Origin: Owenia fusiformis
Taxonomy: Eukaryota > Annelida > Polychaeta > Sabellida > Oweniidae
Assembly (NCBI GenBank): GCA_903813345.2
Contig: CAIIXF020000005.1
Location: 11,351,375 to 11,415,374, forward strand
DNA length: 64,000 nucleotides
Direction: 5' to 3'
The position numbers were made by a program, and so were the translations under genes. The notes under the pieces are model-generated. The model was not told the origin of the DNA. It searched no databases and saw only the letters and a list, made by a program, of their open reading frames with translations. Within the stretch, counting starts at the first letter, position 1. Every line of letters begins with the position of its first letter. Below are positions 1 to 24,410 of this stretch, piece after piece.

Positions 1-3000
1 CCCCAGTTGATAATAGCAGCCCTCAAAGATTTTGCACATTTACATTGAGCCCCATGTTAATTTATCAATCTTCTAAAGACACCCTGCAGAACAGTTCTAG
101 AGTAATAAAGCCCATATTCCTAGTATGTTACAATTATATGATTATCTTCAAAATGAGAAGGGTTAAATTTTTTCTTTTGCCTAGTTCCAAAGATATTGAC
201 GTTTGAATTTTGGAAAATCTCCATTGGCTGCCATTATAAACTACTATAAATATCGCTTTACTAAAGTGTCAATTTCTCAAAAAGTTTACTATGGAATTTT
301 CTAATATTGCAGACTTCTATAGGTAATACATTTAATTTAAAAAAATCAAACAGACACATTTCTAAAAATTTCTTATTTTTGAAATGCTTAGCCGTTTAGT
401 TGCGCATGAAACTATTGAAAACCTGTATTGAGCCCCATGTTAATTCATCAATCTTCAAAAGACCTCCTGCAGAACAGTTCTAGAGTAAAAAAGCCAATAT
501 TCCTAGTATGTTACAATTATATGATTATCTTCAAAATACAGAGGGTAAAAATTTTTCTTTCGCCTAGTTCAAAAGATATTGCCGTTTGAATTTTGGAAAA
601 TCCCCATTGGCTGCTATTATAAACCACTATCAATATGGCTTTACTAAAGTGTCCTTTTCTCAAAAAGTCCACTATGGAATTTTCTAATATTGCAGATTTC
701 TATAATTAATATATTGAATTAAAAAAATCAAACAGACACATTTCTAAAAATTACTTATTTTTGAAATATTAAGCTGTTAAGTTATGCATAACACTATAGA
801 AACCCTGTATTGAGCCCCATGTTAATTCATCAATCTTCAAAAGACCCCCTGCAGAACAGTTCTAGAGTAATAAAGCCTATATTCCTAGTATGTTACAATT
901 ATATGATTATCTTCAAAATAAGAAGAGTTAAAATTTTTCTTTTGCCTCGTTCAAAAGATATTGCTGTTTGAATTTGAGAAAATCCCCATTGGCTACCATT
1001 ATAAACCGCTATCAATATGGCTTTACTAAAATGTCCTTTTCTCAAAAAGTCAACTATGGAATTTTCTAATATTGCAGATTTCTATGGTAAATATATTGAA
1101 TTAAGCGATAACTTACTGAAATACTGGGAAAATGTTTTAGGCTTATGCCATTATGGCACTGATAGCCCTAAGACCTCTGCTAGAGAGAGAATTTCCAATA
1201 TGGCCGTTCAATTGAAAATGTCTGCTATTTTCCGCCATTTTGGATTATTTTTTTTATAATCCGACTTCAAACAATAGAAATCTGCAATATTAGAAAATTT
1301 CATAGTAAACTTTTTGAGAAATTGACACTTTAGTTAAGCCATATTTATAGTGGTTTATAATGGCAGCCAATGGAGATTTTCCAAAATCCAAAGGCAATAT
1401 CTTTGGAACTAGCCAAAAAGAAAAAATTTAATCCTTCTTATTTTGAAGATAATTATGTTATTGTAACAAACTAGGAATATGGGCTTCATTGCTCTAGAAC
1501 TGTTCTGAAGGGGGTCCTTTGAAGATCGCTAAATTAACATTGGGCTCAATTAGTTTTTTTATAGTTTCGTGTGCAACTTAACGGCTTAACAAAGAAATTT
1601 CCAGAAATGTGCATGTTTGATTCTTTTAAGTCAATATATTAACTATAGAAATCTGCAATATTAGAAAAATGAGAAAATGACATTTTAGTAAAGCCATTTT
1701 GATAACGGTATATAATGGCAGTCAATAGGGATTTTCCAAAATTCAAAAGCCGATATCTTTGGAAACTAGGCAAAAGTAAAAATGTAACCCTTCTTGTTTT
1801 GGAAATAATCATGTTATTCTAATAAACCAGCAATATGGGTTTTATTTCCCTAGAACTGCTCTACAGCCGGTTATTTGAAGATTGATAAATTAACATGGGG
1901 CTCAATATAGGGTTTCTATAGTTTCGTGTGCAACTTAATGGCTAAATATTTCAAAAATTAGAAATTTTTAGAAATGTGTCTGTTTGATTTGTTGAAATTC
2001 AATATATTAACAATAGAAATCTGCAATATTAGAAAATTCCATAGTGGACCTTTTGAGAAAAGGACACTTTTGTAAAGCCATGTTGATAGTGGTTTATAAT
2101 GGCAGTCAATGGAGATTTTCCAAAATACAAACGTCAATATCTTTGGAACTAGCGAAAAGAAAAAATTTAACCCCTCTTGTTTTGAAGATAATCATGTTAT
2201 TGTAACATACTAGGAATATGGGCTTTATTGCTCTAGAATTGTTCTGCAGGGAGTCCTCTGAAGATCGCTAAATTAACATTAGGCTCAATATAGTTTTTTG
2301 TAGTTTCGTGTGCAACTTAACAGCTTAATATTTCAAAAATAAGAAATTTTTAGAAATGTGTCTGTTTGATTTGTTTAAATTCAATATATTAACAATAGAA
2401 ATCTGGAATATTAGAAAATTCCACAGTGGACTTTTTGAGAAAAGGACACTTTTGTAAAGCCATGTTGATAGTGGTTTATAATGGCAGCCAATGGAGATTT
2501 TCCAAAATTCAAACGTCAATATCTTTGGAACTAGCGAAAAAAAAGTTTAACCCCTCTTGTTTTGAAGATAATCATGTTATTGTAACATACTATGAATATA
2601 GGCTTTATTGCTCTAGAACTGTTCTGCAGGGGGTCCTTTGAAGATCGTTAAATTAACATTGGGCTCAATATAGGTTTTTTTGTAGTTTCGTGTGCAACTT
2701 AACAGCTTAATATTTCGAAAATAAGAAATTTTTAGAAATGTGTCTGTTTGATTTTTTCTAAGTCAATATATTAACTATAGAAATCTGCAATATCAGAAAA
2801 TTCCATAGTAAACTTTTTGAGAAAAGGACATTTTATTAAAGCCATGTTGATAGCGGTTTATAATGGCAGTCAATGGGAATTTTCCAAAATCCAAAGGCCA
2901 ATATCTTTGGAACTAGGCAAAAGAAAAAATTTAACCCTTCTTATTTTGAAGATAATTATATAATTGTAACATACTGGGAATATGGGCTTTATTACTCTAG

Positions 3001-3097
3001 AACTGTTCTGCAGGGGGTCTTTAGAAGATTGATAAATTAACATGGGGCTCAATGTAAAAATGCAAAATTTTCAAAGGCTGCTATTATTAAATGGGGG
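1..3097. mobile_element. Foldback (inverted-repeat) element built of ~380-bp units
   Basis: Units carrying TTGAGCCCCATGTTAAT occur in plus orientation near 45, 427 and 809. The same unit recurs in reverse orientation, with the matching landmark near 1545, 1905, 2285, 2665 and 3048. The outer ends are also inverted: the start (CCCCAGTTGATAATAGCAGCC) mirrors GGCTGCTATTATTAAATGGGG at about 3076-3096. A unique spacer of about 150 bp (roughly 1100-1260) separates three left units from five right units. The units have diverged from each other, which argues against an assembly palindrome. No transposase frame is visible; the short open frames here are chance. The left end coincides with the window edge, so a target duplication cannot be checked. 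Confidence 0.8.
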
Positions 3098-4900
3098 CAC
3101 TTTTCATTACCACTTCGTTAGATATCAAAACTATATGTATTAAGGATACTTTGGTCAAAGAATGGTGCTTTATATATAGCAAGTGCAATTGAACAGCTAA
3201 CTGGCCCCACTACTACTGTTTGGACTTTACTTGAAAGAAAACATATTCTTTTTATAAAAACCACTGTATTGATGGCCAGAAAGTACCCATTGTGAAAGAT
3301 ATGATCGTCTAAAATCACTTGCCATACTGCACATGGACATTTTAAACTGTACCTGGCCTGTTGTACGCAGTGCATCGACGTTGAATAACTTAATAGCCTC
3401 ACTCACTTACATGTATTAACTGACAATATCTCCAGTTGAATAGTCAATACACATTATGAGAAAGCATGGCCTTCAATAGCTTCACACTAGTATATTTCTG
3501 GTTGAAGACAGAAAGATGTGATGAGTATCAGATGGAATCTGATGGAATCAAATTTTCCAGATTTGATCATGGACCATTTACCTTTCATAAGAGTCAGTAA
3601 GATAAACAATACGCCTTGGGTCTTATTGTTTATTACTGTTGGCCCTTGGCTATTATTTCACATAGAACCAAAGGTTCATTGTGTATTCTTTACGAGCATC
3701 TATTGCGTGGCATCATCTAAAGTTTAGAACTACAAATGAGTTGAGCCCATTTTGTTTGACTTGACTTCTGGATCTTCGGTTTAACAATTTAAGAGAACTC
3801 AGCTGCCAGTCTGCAGTGTAATTGCATACTGACATGCCTTTTGTATCAGGTTGGTAGAGAATTTAACATCAAATCATTTCCTTTGAATTAATGCATACAT
3901 ATTATTGTCTTTTGATCTCATCGTTATTACACTCTTCGTTATTATCAGAATCACTTCCGGAACTTTTATAGCTTAGAATTGCTGCCTTATGTTATTGGTC
4001 ACCATGAACCTGAGTTTGTACGATATCTAAATCAGTTCCATATCTTACGTTTCTTGTTGACATGGTGGTTTACGTGTTCATTTAAAAAAATCTTATTCCA
4101 GGCGCCTCTATCGAAAATTTGATTTTTTACCAAGAACGAATTCGAAGTTTTTTCTACGTCCTTGGTTTTTGCAACTTTGATCATGGAGGAAAAGTGACTT
4201 TTCGATTGAAATATATTATACAGCCTATAAAAATGCTGACATTTTTATCCAAATTACCCAAATAAGTCGATGATTACTCGCCTTAAAGTGATGACATTTT
4301 AGTGAACACATTTTACTTAAACCAGTGCTGTGTTACAGTTATCAAGGGGTATTCTCCCATAATCCTACAAAATGTATAGCGAAATGGGCAATTCAGGTCT
4401 GGAACGTCTGAAAGTGTAATATTACATTGGATGATGGGTACTTCATGCATCTGATTAACTGATTGACGAGAGTCCCGTATGATTAAGCACTGATGAAGTA
4501 CCGGTTTATTGCTTAAAGGTCATAGAAACCGCCGACCTTGTCAATAAGGACGCAATCAGGACTAATGAATTTCTGTACCTACCTCAAATGTGAACACTCG
4601 AAATTGCTTTCAAACAAACGATGCCCCGCACGCCTTTGATAGTGTCAGACCTGTTTCACTATTTGTAGGTAATTTGGTACGAATATATATATCATATATT
4701 TAACATTTTCAAATAGAAATTAAAATTAAAAAGTGACGAATATACACCGTTGTTCATATATATATAGAATATATCTTGATATCTGTAAAAATTACAACAT
4801 TTTACATATTTTCTTTATATATTTATTTCAATTTGGATTTGACATCTCAAATCTAGAGTTAGCAATAAAGTTATTTGTATCCGGGCACAAAAGACCACTG
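3098..4900. other. Intergenic, no gene recognised
   Basis: Short open frames (for example 3118-3402 minus and 3518-3727 plus) show no recognisable domain, codon bias or splice structure. I see no tandem array or clear inverted repeat here. Confidence 0.5.
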
Positions 4901-5396
4901 GTCCCCACCTGGTTATAATGACGTTACGTCTTTATAACAAAATGGATGAACTTCCTTCGGAGGAAATTTTCATTTTCATCATTTTCCCCCACAAAGAGGT
5001 TGATTGTATCCAAATATTTTACCCGTATGTTGAGAGTAATATCACTGAAAAACTGAGAGCAAATATGTTCAGCAGTTTCAATAATCAACTTCAGCAACCA
5101 GGATAGTATGATTTGATGAAGTTCATAGCGTCTTTGTTGGGTTGTGTTAAAATGTTGACGCCCCGGCTCCAGCTCCTAAAGCAAAGGCTTTCTCACTCGA
5201 TTATTGTAGCCCGTGGATGTATATATACTCGTGACTGATTCACATTTCAGTAACCAGATGTTACTATTAACCTATAAGGGGTAAATATTTGGATACAAAT
5301 TGACCTTCTCAGTTCTTGGTGAAAGTGGTGAAAAAAAATATTTCCTCCGACAAAAGTTCATTCATTTTGTTATAAAGACGTAACGTCAGTGGAGAC
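4901..5396. mobile_element. Non-autonomous inverted-repeat element (~0.5 kb)
   Basis: The left arm from 4901 (GTCCCCACCTGG, then GACGTTACGTCTTTATAAC) is mirrored by the right arm ending at 5396 (GTTATAAAGACGTAACGTC, then AGTGGAGAC). A second inner pair (TATCCAAATATTTTACCC near 5008 and GGGTAAATATTTGGATA near 5279) extends the fold. There is no transposase. The family is not assigned. Confidence 0.6.
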
Positions 5397-5928
5397 TAAT
5401 ATACAAAAGGGATCGTAATTATCTATGAGACTAAGCATATTAAACATGGTACTGAAGATGCAATTCATCGGAAACTTAGCTTAACAGTCAACACGTTGCA
5501 CAATGCTCATCAAGTATTTGATGAGACTAGGCATATCTCGAAACTAATGCTTGATAACTTCTATTTATGAGAAGTATATAATTATTGTGCATTAACAGAA
5601 GACTAAAAGAGGATATTGACAGGGGCAATGTATCATTTATTGAAGTAAAGTTGGAAATGGCTAATTAAAGTCGAATGGCATGGCCAGACCTTTCACATTT
5701 CTCTCTTTCCTCTTTTGACATGTAAATTGGAGCAAAATAAAACAGGGGTGTGCCCTATCAATTTAACTAATCTATAAATGTGTCCAGGATGAGCGATGGA
5801 TTATTATCCAATATTATGTTTACTCTCTTTCCAATTTATACATTCACACGGGCCAACTGTTACCGTCAAACTGACGGAAATATATATAGATGCGATATTG
5901 CTTATTTTATCAAACCTAAATGAAGATA

Positions 5929-6239
5929 CAGGGTGAGTCAAAAAAGGTAACCCAAACAAATGTATAGTAATACCTCGGCGTGGGTTTAAAGTTATATTTG
6001 CCAAAATTTGATTAATGTTCGTTCAACCTAATCGGTATAGCTATAAATATGTCTTCACTACACCCTTGAGTTGAAACAAGAAGAAAGCCATCACATAAGA
6101 TGTTTGTACGCGTAGTGAACAACTTCGCCCGATACGTTCAAGTTTGCATTCTCCTAAATTATGCATAGTGCCCCTTTAAACCCATGTTGAATGACTGAGT
6201 TAATAAAATTTCTTTGGGTTACCTTTTTGTCTCACCCTG
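5929..6239. mobile_element. Mariner-type MITE, 311 bp, TA flanks
   Basis: The terminal inverted repeats are CAGGGTGAGTCAAAAAAGGT at 5929 and ACCTTTTTGTCTCACCCTG ending at 6239, flanked by TA on both sides. CAGGGTG ends plus a TA target are usual for mariner-like elements, and the same end motif caps several other elements in this window. There is no coding capacity. Confidence 0.75.
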
Positions 6240-6428
6240 TATATTCAACGTCGATCCCATAAGCATGTTGAGATTTAAATCCAAATGTACAAGGAAACTA
6301 ATGAAGCAATTTAAAAGAAAATTCACTCATGCTGATAAGTATTCCAATAGAAAATATCGTTGCTTGAAGTAAATATAAGATTTGTCTTGTATTAATTTAA
6401 ACACCATTACCTATATCCAGGTGATATA

Positions 6429-6845
6429 CACTCCCTCCATAAGTTTGGCAACCTTAGTTTCTCCATTGAACTCCGTGTTAAAGCTTCTTTAATTTACGTT
6501 TGAATTTTTATTTACTTAACCTGCGATGAAATAACTTTTATAATGTTGATGGAAACGTAACGGATGGATGGATATCCTGTCATATGACTTGGGGCAAACC
6601 TACCATTTCCCATCGGTTAACATGAGAATGTCGATTTTCAAAAATTCATCAAATTTATCATCAATTGTCGACCTATTGTGATTGAGGAAAAATTGAGAAA
6701 GTTTGGAGTCAAGTTGCGTTTCCATCAATACTATAAGTATTTTCATCGCAGGTTAAGTAAATAAAAATTCAAACGTAAAGACTAAAGAGGCTAAACACGT
6801 AGTTCAATGGGGGAGCTAAGGTTGCCAAATTTATGGAGGGGAGTG
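6429..6845. mobile_element. Tc1/mariner-like MITE with long TIRs
   Basis: CACTCCCTCCATAAGTTTGG at 6429 is mirrored by CCAAATTTATGGAGGGGAGTG ending at 6845 (one small mismatch region), with TA on each side. The inverted repeat extends inward past TTATTTACTTAACCTGCGATG. No transposase frame is present. A related left end (CACTCCCCTACAAATGTCTGG) lies alone near 7931. Confidence 0.75.
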
Positions 6846-6920
6846 TAAGACCATAAAGATTCTAAAATATTAATGTATCGCAATCGGAAGAACATTAGTG
6901 GCATTGGGATGAATACAACT

Positions 6921-7115
6921 CAGGCCCGTAGCCAGGGGGAGTTCCCCCCCACTGGCCAAAAATTCTTTCAAAATCATGCAGTTTTTGACCATTTTGAGCA
7001 CTTGTCTAGTGATTTTAGCCTAATTTGGGCCAAAATTGTCAAATGTGAATCCCCCCTGGAAATTTTTGAAAATTGAACCCCCCCCCCCCCTTGGCAAATC
7101 CTGGCTACGGGCCTG
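6921..7115. mobile_element. Short dispersed TIR element (CAGGCCCGTAGCCAGG ends)
   Basis: CAGGCCCGTAGCCAGG at 6921 and CCTGGCTACGGGCCTG ending at 7115 form terminal inverted repeats. Both flanks read CAACT, a candidate 5-bp target duplication. The interior holds long C runs. A second copy lies at 9050-9234 and a degraded partial copy at about 34830-34978. Confidence 0.7.
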
Positions 7116-9049
7116 CAACTGTTACGAGATTGAAGACAATAAGTTGAGTGGCGTGTGTTTAAAGATATGCATTGTTAAGTGGGTTGGAATTTCTGGTACA
7201 CCCTGTAGTCGTGATTTATTAATACGATTCAGGCGTATTACGGTGATCCGCAAACGCATTTTATAAGAATAAAATATAAAGTTGGTTATCAAGACAGATT
7301 GGTGGATTGTTATCTATATCGCTATATCTCTTGTGTTCGAAGTGTTTTTTCTCTTTGCAAATTGTAAAAGTATTCACACGAGATACATGGTCACCTCAAA
7401 CTGACTGAAATAAATGCAAATTGGATATTGTTATTGTTAATGGTAATATCATAATAACCAATATTAGTGAAGATACATTCAATACAAACGCTAAAGTCTG
7501 GTATCAATGGGCAGGCTAAGTTACAAACGATGATTCTAGAGAGTTGTCAGCGTAGGAGGAATTCGAAAAAAAGTAACCAAAATCAGCAAACATATATTAA
7601 TATCGATGCACCATTGCCTTTATAATTTAGAACCGGGGTTATTCATTGCTGTTTCCAAGCCTTTACTATCTCTGGAAGAGATCTAGCTCTCTCATAAGAA
7701 AATGCCGAGGGACTCTCATAAATAAGAATGGTGGTGCTTTAAAGAAATTAATTCTTTTTCGTTTATCCATCTGCTCGGTACTGTTAAGGTATTCCTTCAG
7801 TCGCAATAGTTGTAATACCTTGATGGATCTAAAATTCGATTTAACGGAGATCTATAATGTTCTTTTCTATTGTAACTGAGTTATATAAAGTCAAAAGGTC
7901 AGGACATATAAGTCCACAGGAAGATCTACACTCCCCTACAAATGTCTGGCATCCTTGACTTCCGATCGGAAAATATGTTGTTAAAGGCGTATCTGTTTAT
8001 TTTGATTTGTTTACGTTCAAACAAGAATTACTATTCTAGTAACAGCATCATGATCATGGTGACTTCAGTCAAAGGAATAATTGACTGAAGAATTTAATTT
8101 ATATATTTCACTAAATGTTTTCTGAGAACAAAAATGTCAAAACTTCTACATTTGCTTGATCAAGTAATAAACATTTGATAACTTGCAAAATATGTTTGAC
8201 AAGAGATAGCTGTGAGACAAAGATTAATACAGAATTGCTCTAAATCAACAGATCCATACGGTTACTTTGATTTTTTAAACAGGTTTAACAATGATCGGAG
8301 TTGGCATTGCGAATCTTTTGAAAGGGGTGTACCGTATAAGTGGAACTGTTTTCTTTCAGTACGATGAGATTCTTATTATTTTCAAAAACAATTACAAGTA
8401 CAATTGAGTCCGTTTTGCCCTAGAGGCTATGATAAATGTTGTTATCGAACTTTTGAACGTAAATTATTTATTACCACAAAGGATATCGAGTTTGAATAGT
8501 TTTGCCTCCGACAATTTTTCAAAATAACTTGGCAGACATGGCAGAGCTAGTCTGTCTAGCGGCACGCTTTCTTTTACGGATGTGTATCGGATCATATTGA
8601 AAAAAGCGCATCTAAGATTATAGCAATTGATTTTTATTACTTGTAATCGTCTTACAATGTTCAAATCATTATCAAAATAGGAAACAATTAAATACTGTAT
8701 TTGTAAATATTACTTCGCCAATCATTAGATCAGTTTAGACATTTTATCAAAACAGCACAATAAATTTAATTCCATTTTCTAAATCAAAATTGTAAGTATT
8801 CTATTAATGTTAAATTAATATTTCAATTCTTTTTTAAACTCTGATATGCAAATGTTTTTTTATGATTATTGATTTGTAATCATAATAATATTATTTAATT
8901 CTTATCCTAATCTTATCTTTTATACGACTGAGAATCTTCTCAACAAAACCAAGTTTGGCCAAAAAGCATCTTTGAATTCAGATTCCCAATGGAGTTAAAC
9001 GAGATATCATGATTCGAAATTATTATGAATGAGGATAAGGATGACAAAC
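7116..9049. other. Intergenic, no gene recognised
   Basis: AT-rich sequence with only short chance open frames. One solitary Tc1-like terminus (near 7931) is present; nothing else is supportable. Confidence 0.5.
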
Positions 9050-9234
9050 CAGGCCTGTAACCAGGGAGAGAGCGGCTCTCTAACCCACTAGCCAGAAATT
9101 CTTTCAAAATCATGCAGTTTTTCACCATTCTGAACTCTTTTCTGAATTTTTTGCCAGTCAAAAAGCTCCCCCACCTTGGGAAAAGCTCCTCCTTGGTAAA
9201 ACCGCCCCCCCGGTAAATCCTGGCTATGGACCTG
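9050..9234. mobile_element. Second copy of the CAGGCC(C/T)GTA-ended element
   Basis: It starts CAGGCCTGTAACCAGG and ends CCTGGCTATGGACCTG, and shares the interior AATTCTTTCAAAATCATGC with the copy at 6921-7115. The flanks are near-identical (CAAAC and TAAAC). It is more diverged than the first copy. Confidence 0.6.
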
Positions 9235-10132
9235 TAAACGAAGAGGATATATCCAAGTTTACTTTGTATAAAATGAGTTTGCAAGTTAATAGAAGGGTGG
9301 AAATGGGCAGTGACGAATCGAACGCATTATATGCATTATAAACTGAGAAGAGATTTAAATTTAATAAATAGTTTGATTCACATAGTGTTTTCTATTACAG
9401 AATCAATAATTGTAATGAACACTAGACTAGCTACTTAATATGATGAATTGTTTCTAAAAGATCTAGATATGTAGAAATAGCTAAACGTTTTTGTTGTCAA
9501 TATCCAGGCCAGCTCCTGTCATCAATATGAATTATTTTTCCTTACATATGCATTCTGAAATTGTACAACCTTTATATGGTAACACACATGTTTGGTAAGT
9601 TTTTTCTTAGAAATATTCTTGTGGTCCCTTCACCAAATACATTGATTTTAATACATCCAGTCGAGTGTACCTGTACATTGTTTGAAAGAAAATTACTACA
9701 TGACTTGTATTATGTGCTATATTATTTCAAATATTGAAAACTTGTTGTTTTTGTTTTGCTTTGAATCAATAGAAATGTTATAACTTGCTAAACGAAAAAA
9801 CATGAAACTTTATGATACTTCATGATACTTTACAACAAAAATTTTAATTAACAATGTTTATTTATTTTGTCTATTTTGTACACTTTATAAGTTTAACAAT
9901 ATTTATTAGCAGGATTCATTAGGACGGACTAAGATAAGTATAAATAAGTGTTGCATGTATGTTTAATATGTTTTTAAAGCATGTATACCTGTACAAATGA
10001 CTTTGGACGGATGTTTGTCATATCACAACTTATTATTAAATCTTTATATAGCATTAGCAGTCTTTGACCACATCAATAATTCCTCTTGTTTTAAATATAA
10101 TACATAATGGTTTAAATCCATATTAGTCCTTT

Positions 10133-22047
<11,915 letters not shown>

Positions 22048-23149
22048 GTTTAACTTCTTTTATGTAATAATTGGTTACTTCAGTGATTCATAACCTGGTA
22101 AAATATAAATAAAAACAAAATTATTTTTCGGGCACTTGCTTCATGGCGGTGCGTTGCTACGTGACGACGGCAAATGTCTAAAACGCAAACAGTATGACTT
22201 TTATATGCACAATATTTATAGTAATAGACGTAATAAAATATACACTTTATATCAAACAATATCAATAAATTTCAATATAATATTTTTAAATTGTTTTTGT
22301 AATGGTGTAATCAAAAATGATTGTATAACTTATACTTTTCGTTGAATGATATTTATGCAAGAGTTTGTATTCTACAGGCAACTCTCGTGTAATATCTCGC
22401 GATATATTTCGAGAAGAACTGGTTGGGAGAAATAAAATAAATTTTGTTCACCAAAACGAAAATAAGTAAGTAATCTGGTCACTATTTGGTAAATACTTGG
22501 GCGGGATAGAAACAACAGGATCGATATATTATCTTCCTCCATCGAATCACTTGTTAGTATCGCTTTACTTTTGTTGGTTCATGGTTGGTACAATCATTTC
22601 ATCACATCAGCAATCAGGATAGTCCAACAACATTAGACCTAGCCTGGGCCTCGTTTCTTATCTGACATGTCTTATGGCCCCGGCTAGGTCTAACCTCCAT
22701 GATCATTTTGCCCTTGTTGCGCGTTCCGCAGGTTTCGACCAGCGGAACTAATTAACACTGAAAACATGGTAATATTACATAAAGAATGTGATTCAAGCAT
22801 GCATACATACCTTATGAATACATACACACCATCCCGTATCCCCCTTAGACCCTATTGATGCATAATTACGAAAATATTGGAGACAGGTTTGGAATTTTAC
22901 GAAAATGTCGGTCAGTTCCGGTAACATCGAAATTGCAAATCGTTTCAGGAATTGACCGTCATTGCGACACTGCATCAACGAACAGTAGGTTTGCAATTAA
23001 TAACTAATTTGCGTGTATACAAGCGCTACATAAATCAATCAAAGATACCTGTTATCCTCAAAATTGATCTTTATATCCCGAGTAATCGCGTGATAATTAT
23101 CAATCTATTTGACAACAATTTCGTTTCAATAGTTTAAATTTTAACCCGG
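22048..23149. other. Head-to-head intergenic interval between DRC11 and BCAP31
   Basis: About 1.1 kb separates the DRC11 start codon from the probable first exon of BCAP31. The interval has more CG dinucleotides (for example around 22140-22175 and 22395-22420) than the surrounding AT-rich DNA, as expected of promoters. No TATA box is evident. Confidence 0.4.
22153..22165 (-). promoter_or_regulatory. RFX X-box-like site upstream of DRC11
   Basis: On the gene strand it reads GTCACGTAGCAAC: a GTCACG half-site (one mismatch to GTNRCC), a 1-nt spacer and a perfect AGCAAC half-site. It lies 106-118 bp upstream of the DRC11 start codon. RFX factors drive many ciliary genes through such sites close to the start, so the position fits the gene's role. 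A 13-mer like this can arise by chance. Confidence 0.4.
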
Positions 23150-23197
23150 GACGAACAGACACAATGACGGACATGCGGAATGTCATTTTAGAGATTG
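23150..23197 (+). other. Probable 5' UTR exon of BCAP31 (end defined by a strong donor)
   Basis: The BCAP31 coding start at 28362 lies one base after a good acceptor (ATACTTCCAG|G), so an upstream non-coding exon must exist. A perfect donor GATTG|GTAAGT at 23197/23198 in CG-rich sequence is the best candidate I found. An ATG at 23164 would read 12 codons and end at a TGA created at the splice junction. The 5' limit given is arbitrary. Confidence 0.35.
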
Positions 23198-23587
23198 GTA
23201 AGTTTAACCTCATTTTACTTGTATAAATGACCATTTAATACAATAATATTGTGTTGAATCGCTTGATGTTATGTGTTTTTATATTGTTGTCAATTAATAA
23301 GTAATTTCATGCGCGTTTAATTAATAACTGATAGTGAGAATTTGCAACAAATGAAAGCATACCACGGAAGTTAAACCCAATCACGGCAACAAGAACATTC
23401 AGATTAATAAATGAAAGCCGTGGTATTGGGTTTAACTTGTTGAACTACAATCAGGATTGAAATCCTGTGACGTGAGTGATGATTTGTCATTTTATACAAA
23501 TGCCCTTCGCATAGTGGGCGGATCTCTTCGTACTATGGATCGGGTTTACATTCACGTGACTTCTGGTTCTGAAAGCCCCACCTTTAT

Positions 23588-24410
23588 TAGAGTCCATTTC
23601 ACTTATCTTGTTCCAACACCATCCTCTTCGTTTTTAGAACGTAGAGATAGTCTTGGAACAAGATAACATTTCACTGTTTAACTGCGTCAGTAAAAGCTAA
23701 AAAATAAGAAATCAAAATATCATTTTGCAATAATATATTGTCTTCGAAAATAACATGGCAGAGAAGCATCCAAATATAAGAGGCCACACACTTTATAAGC
23801 CAAACTAGAAGCAATCCAAGATATACAAATGTCATTCATGTACAATAGGAATCTATTTTTCCATATATTATCAACAGTGTCAAGATATAGGGACAGAACA
23901 TATTGGCATTTTGAAAGTTACCTTTTTTCGTCTCTTTTACAACATACAAGTGTTGAAAAATGGTCAGAGAATCCATATTTTCTTTCCCCCATAAATTGTC
24001 TTCGAATTGTGTGTTGTAAAAGAGACGAAAAAAAGGTAACTTTCAAAATGTCAATATTTTCTGTCCCTATATCTTGACACTGTTGATAATATGTGGAAAA
24101 ATAGATTCCTATTGGACATGAATGACATTTGTATATCTTGGATTGCTTCTAGTTTGGCTTATAAAGTGTGTGGCCTCTTATATTTGGATGCTTCTCTGCC
24201 ATGTTATTTTCAATAAGATTAACATGGCTGAAATTCTTCAAATTACAAGACGGCACAGGCTTATTGCACAAAAAAATAAAAAATCTGAAATATACAAATG
24301 TCATTCATGTACATTATGAATATACTTTTCCATATATTATTGCACAATGGTCTCCCAATTTCTTATTTTTGCCGTTCTACTGACGCAATGAAGCAGTGAA
24401 ATGGACTCTA
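23588..24410. mobile_element. Long palindromic (foldback) element, ~820 bp
   Basis: The left arm starts TAGAGTCCATTTCACT (23588) and the right arm ends AGTGAAATGGACTCTA (24410). Most of the inner ~210 bp of each arm (about 23750-23950 and 24010-24215) are near-identical inverted copies, for example AAAGTTACCTTTTTTCGTCTC against GAGACGAAAAAAAGGTAACTT. There is no transposase. The short open frames inside are not genes. It lies in the presumed first intron of BCAP31. Confidence 0.75.
23603..23666. mobile_element. 64-bp hAT-like mini-element with 8-bp target duplication
   Basis: TTATCTTGTTCCAA and TTGGAACAAGATAA form the ends, and CATTTCAC flanks both sides (23595-23602 and 23667-23674). The opposite arm of the enclosing palindrome (near 24396-24403) carries a single uninterrupted copy of the site, which serves as the empty allele. 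An 8-bp duplication suggests hAT. Confidence 0.75.
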
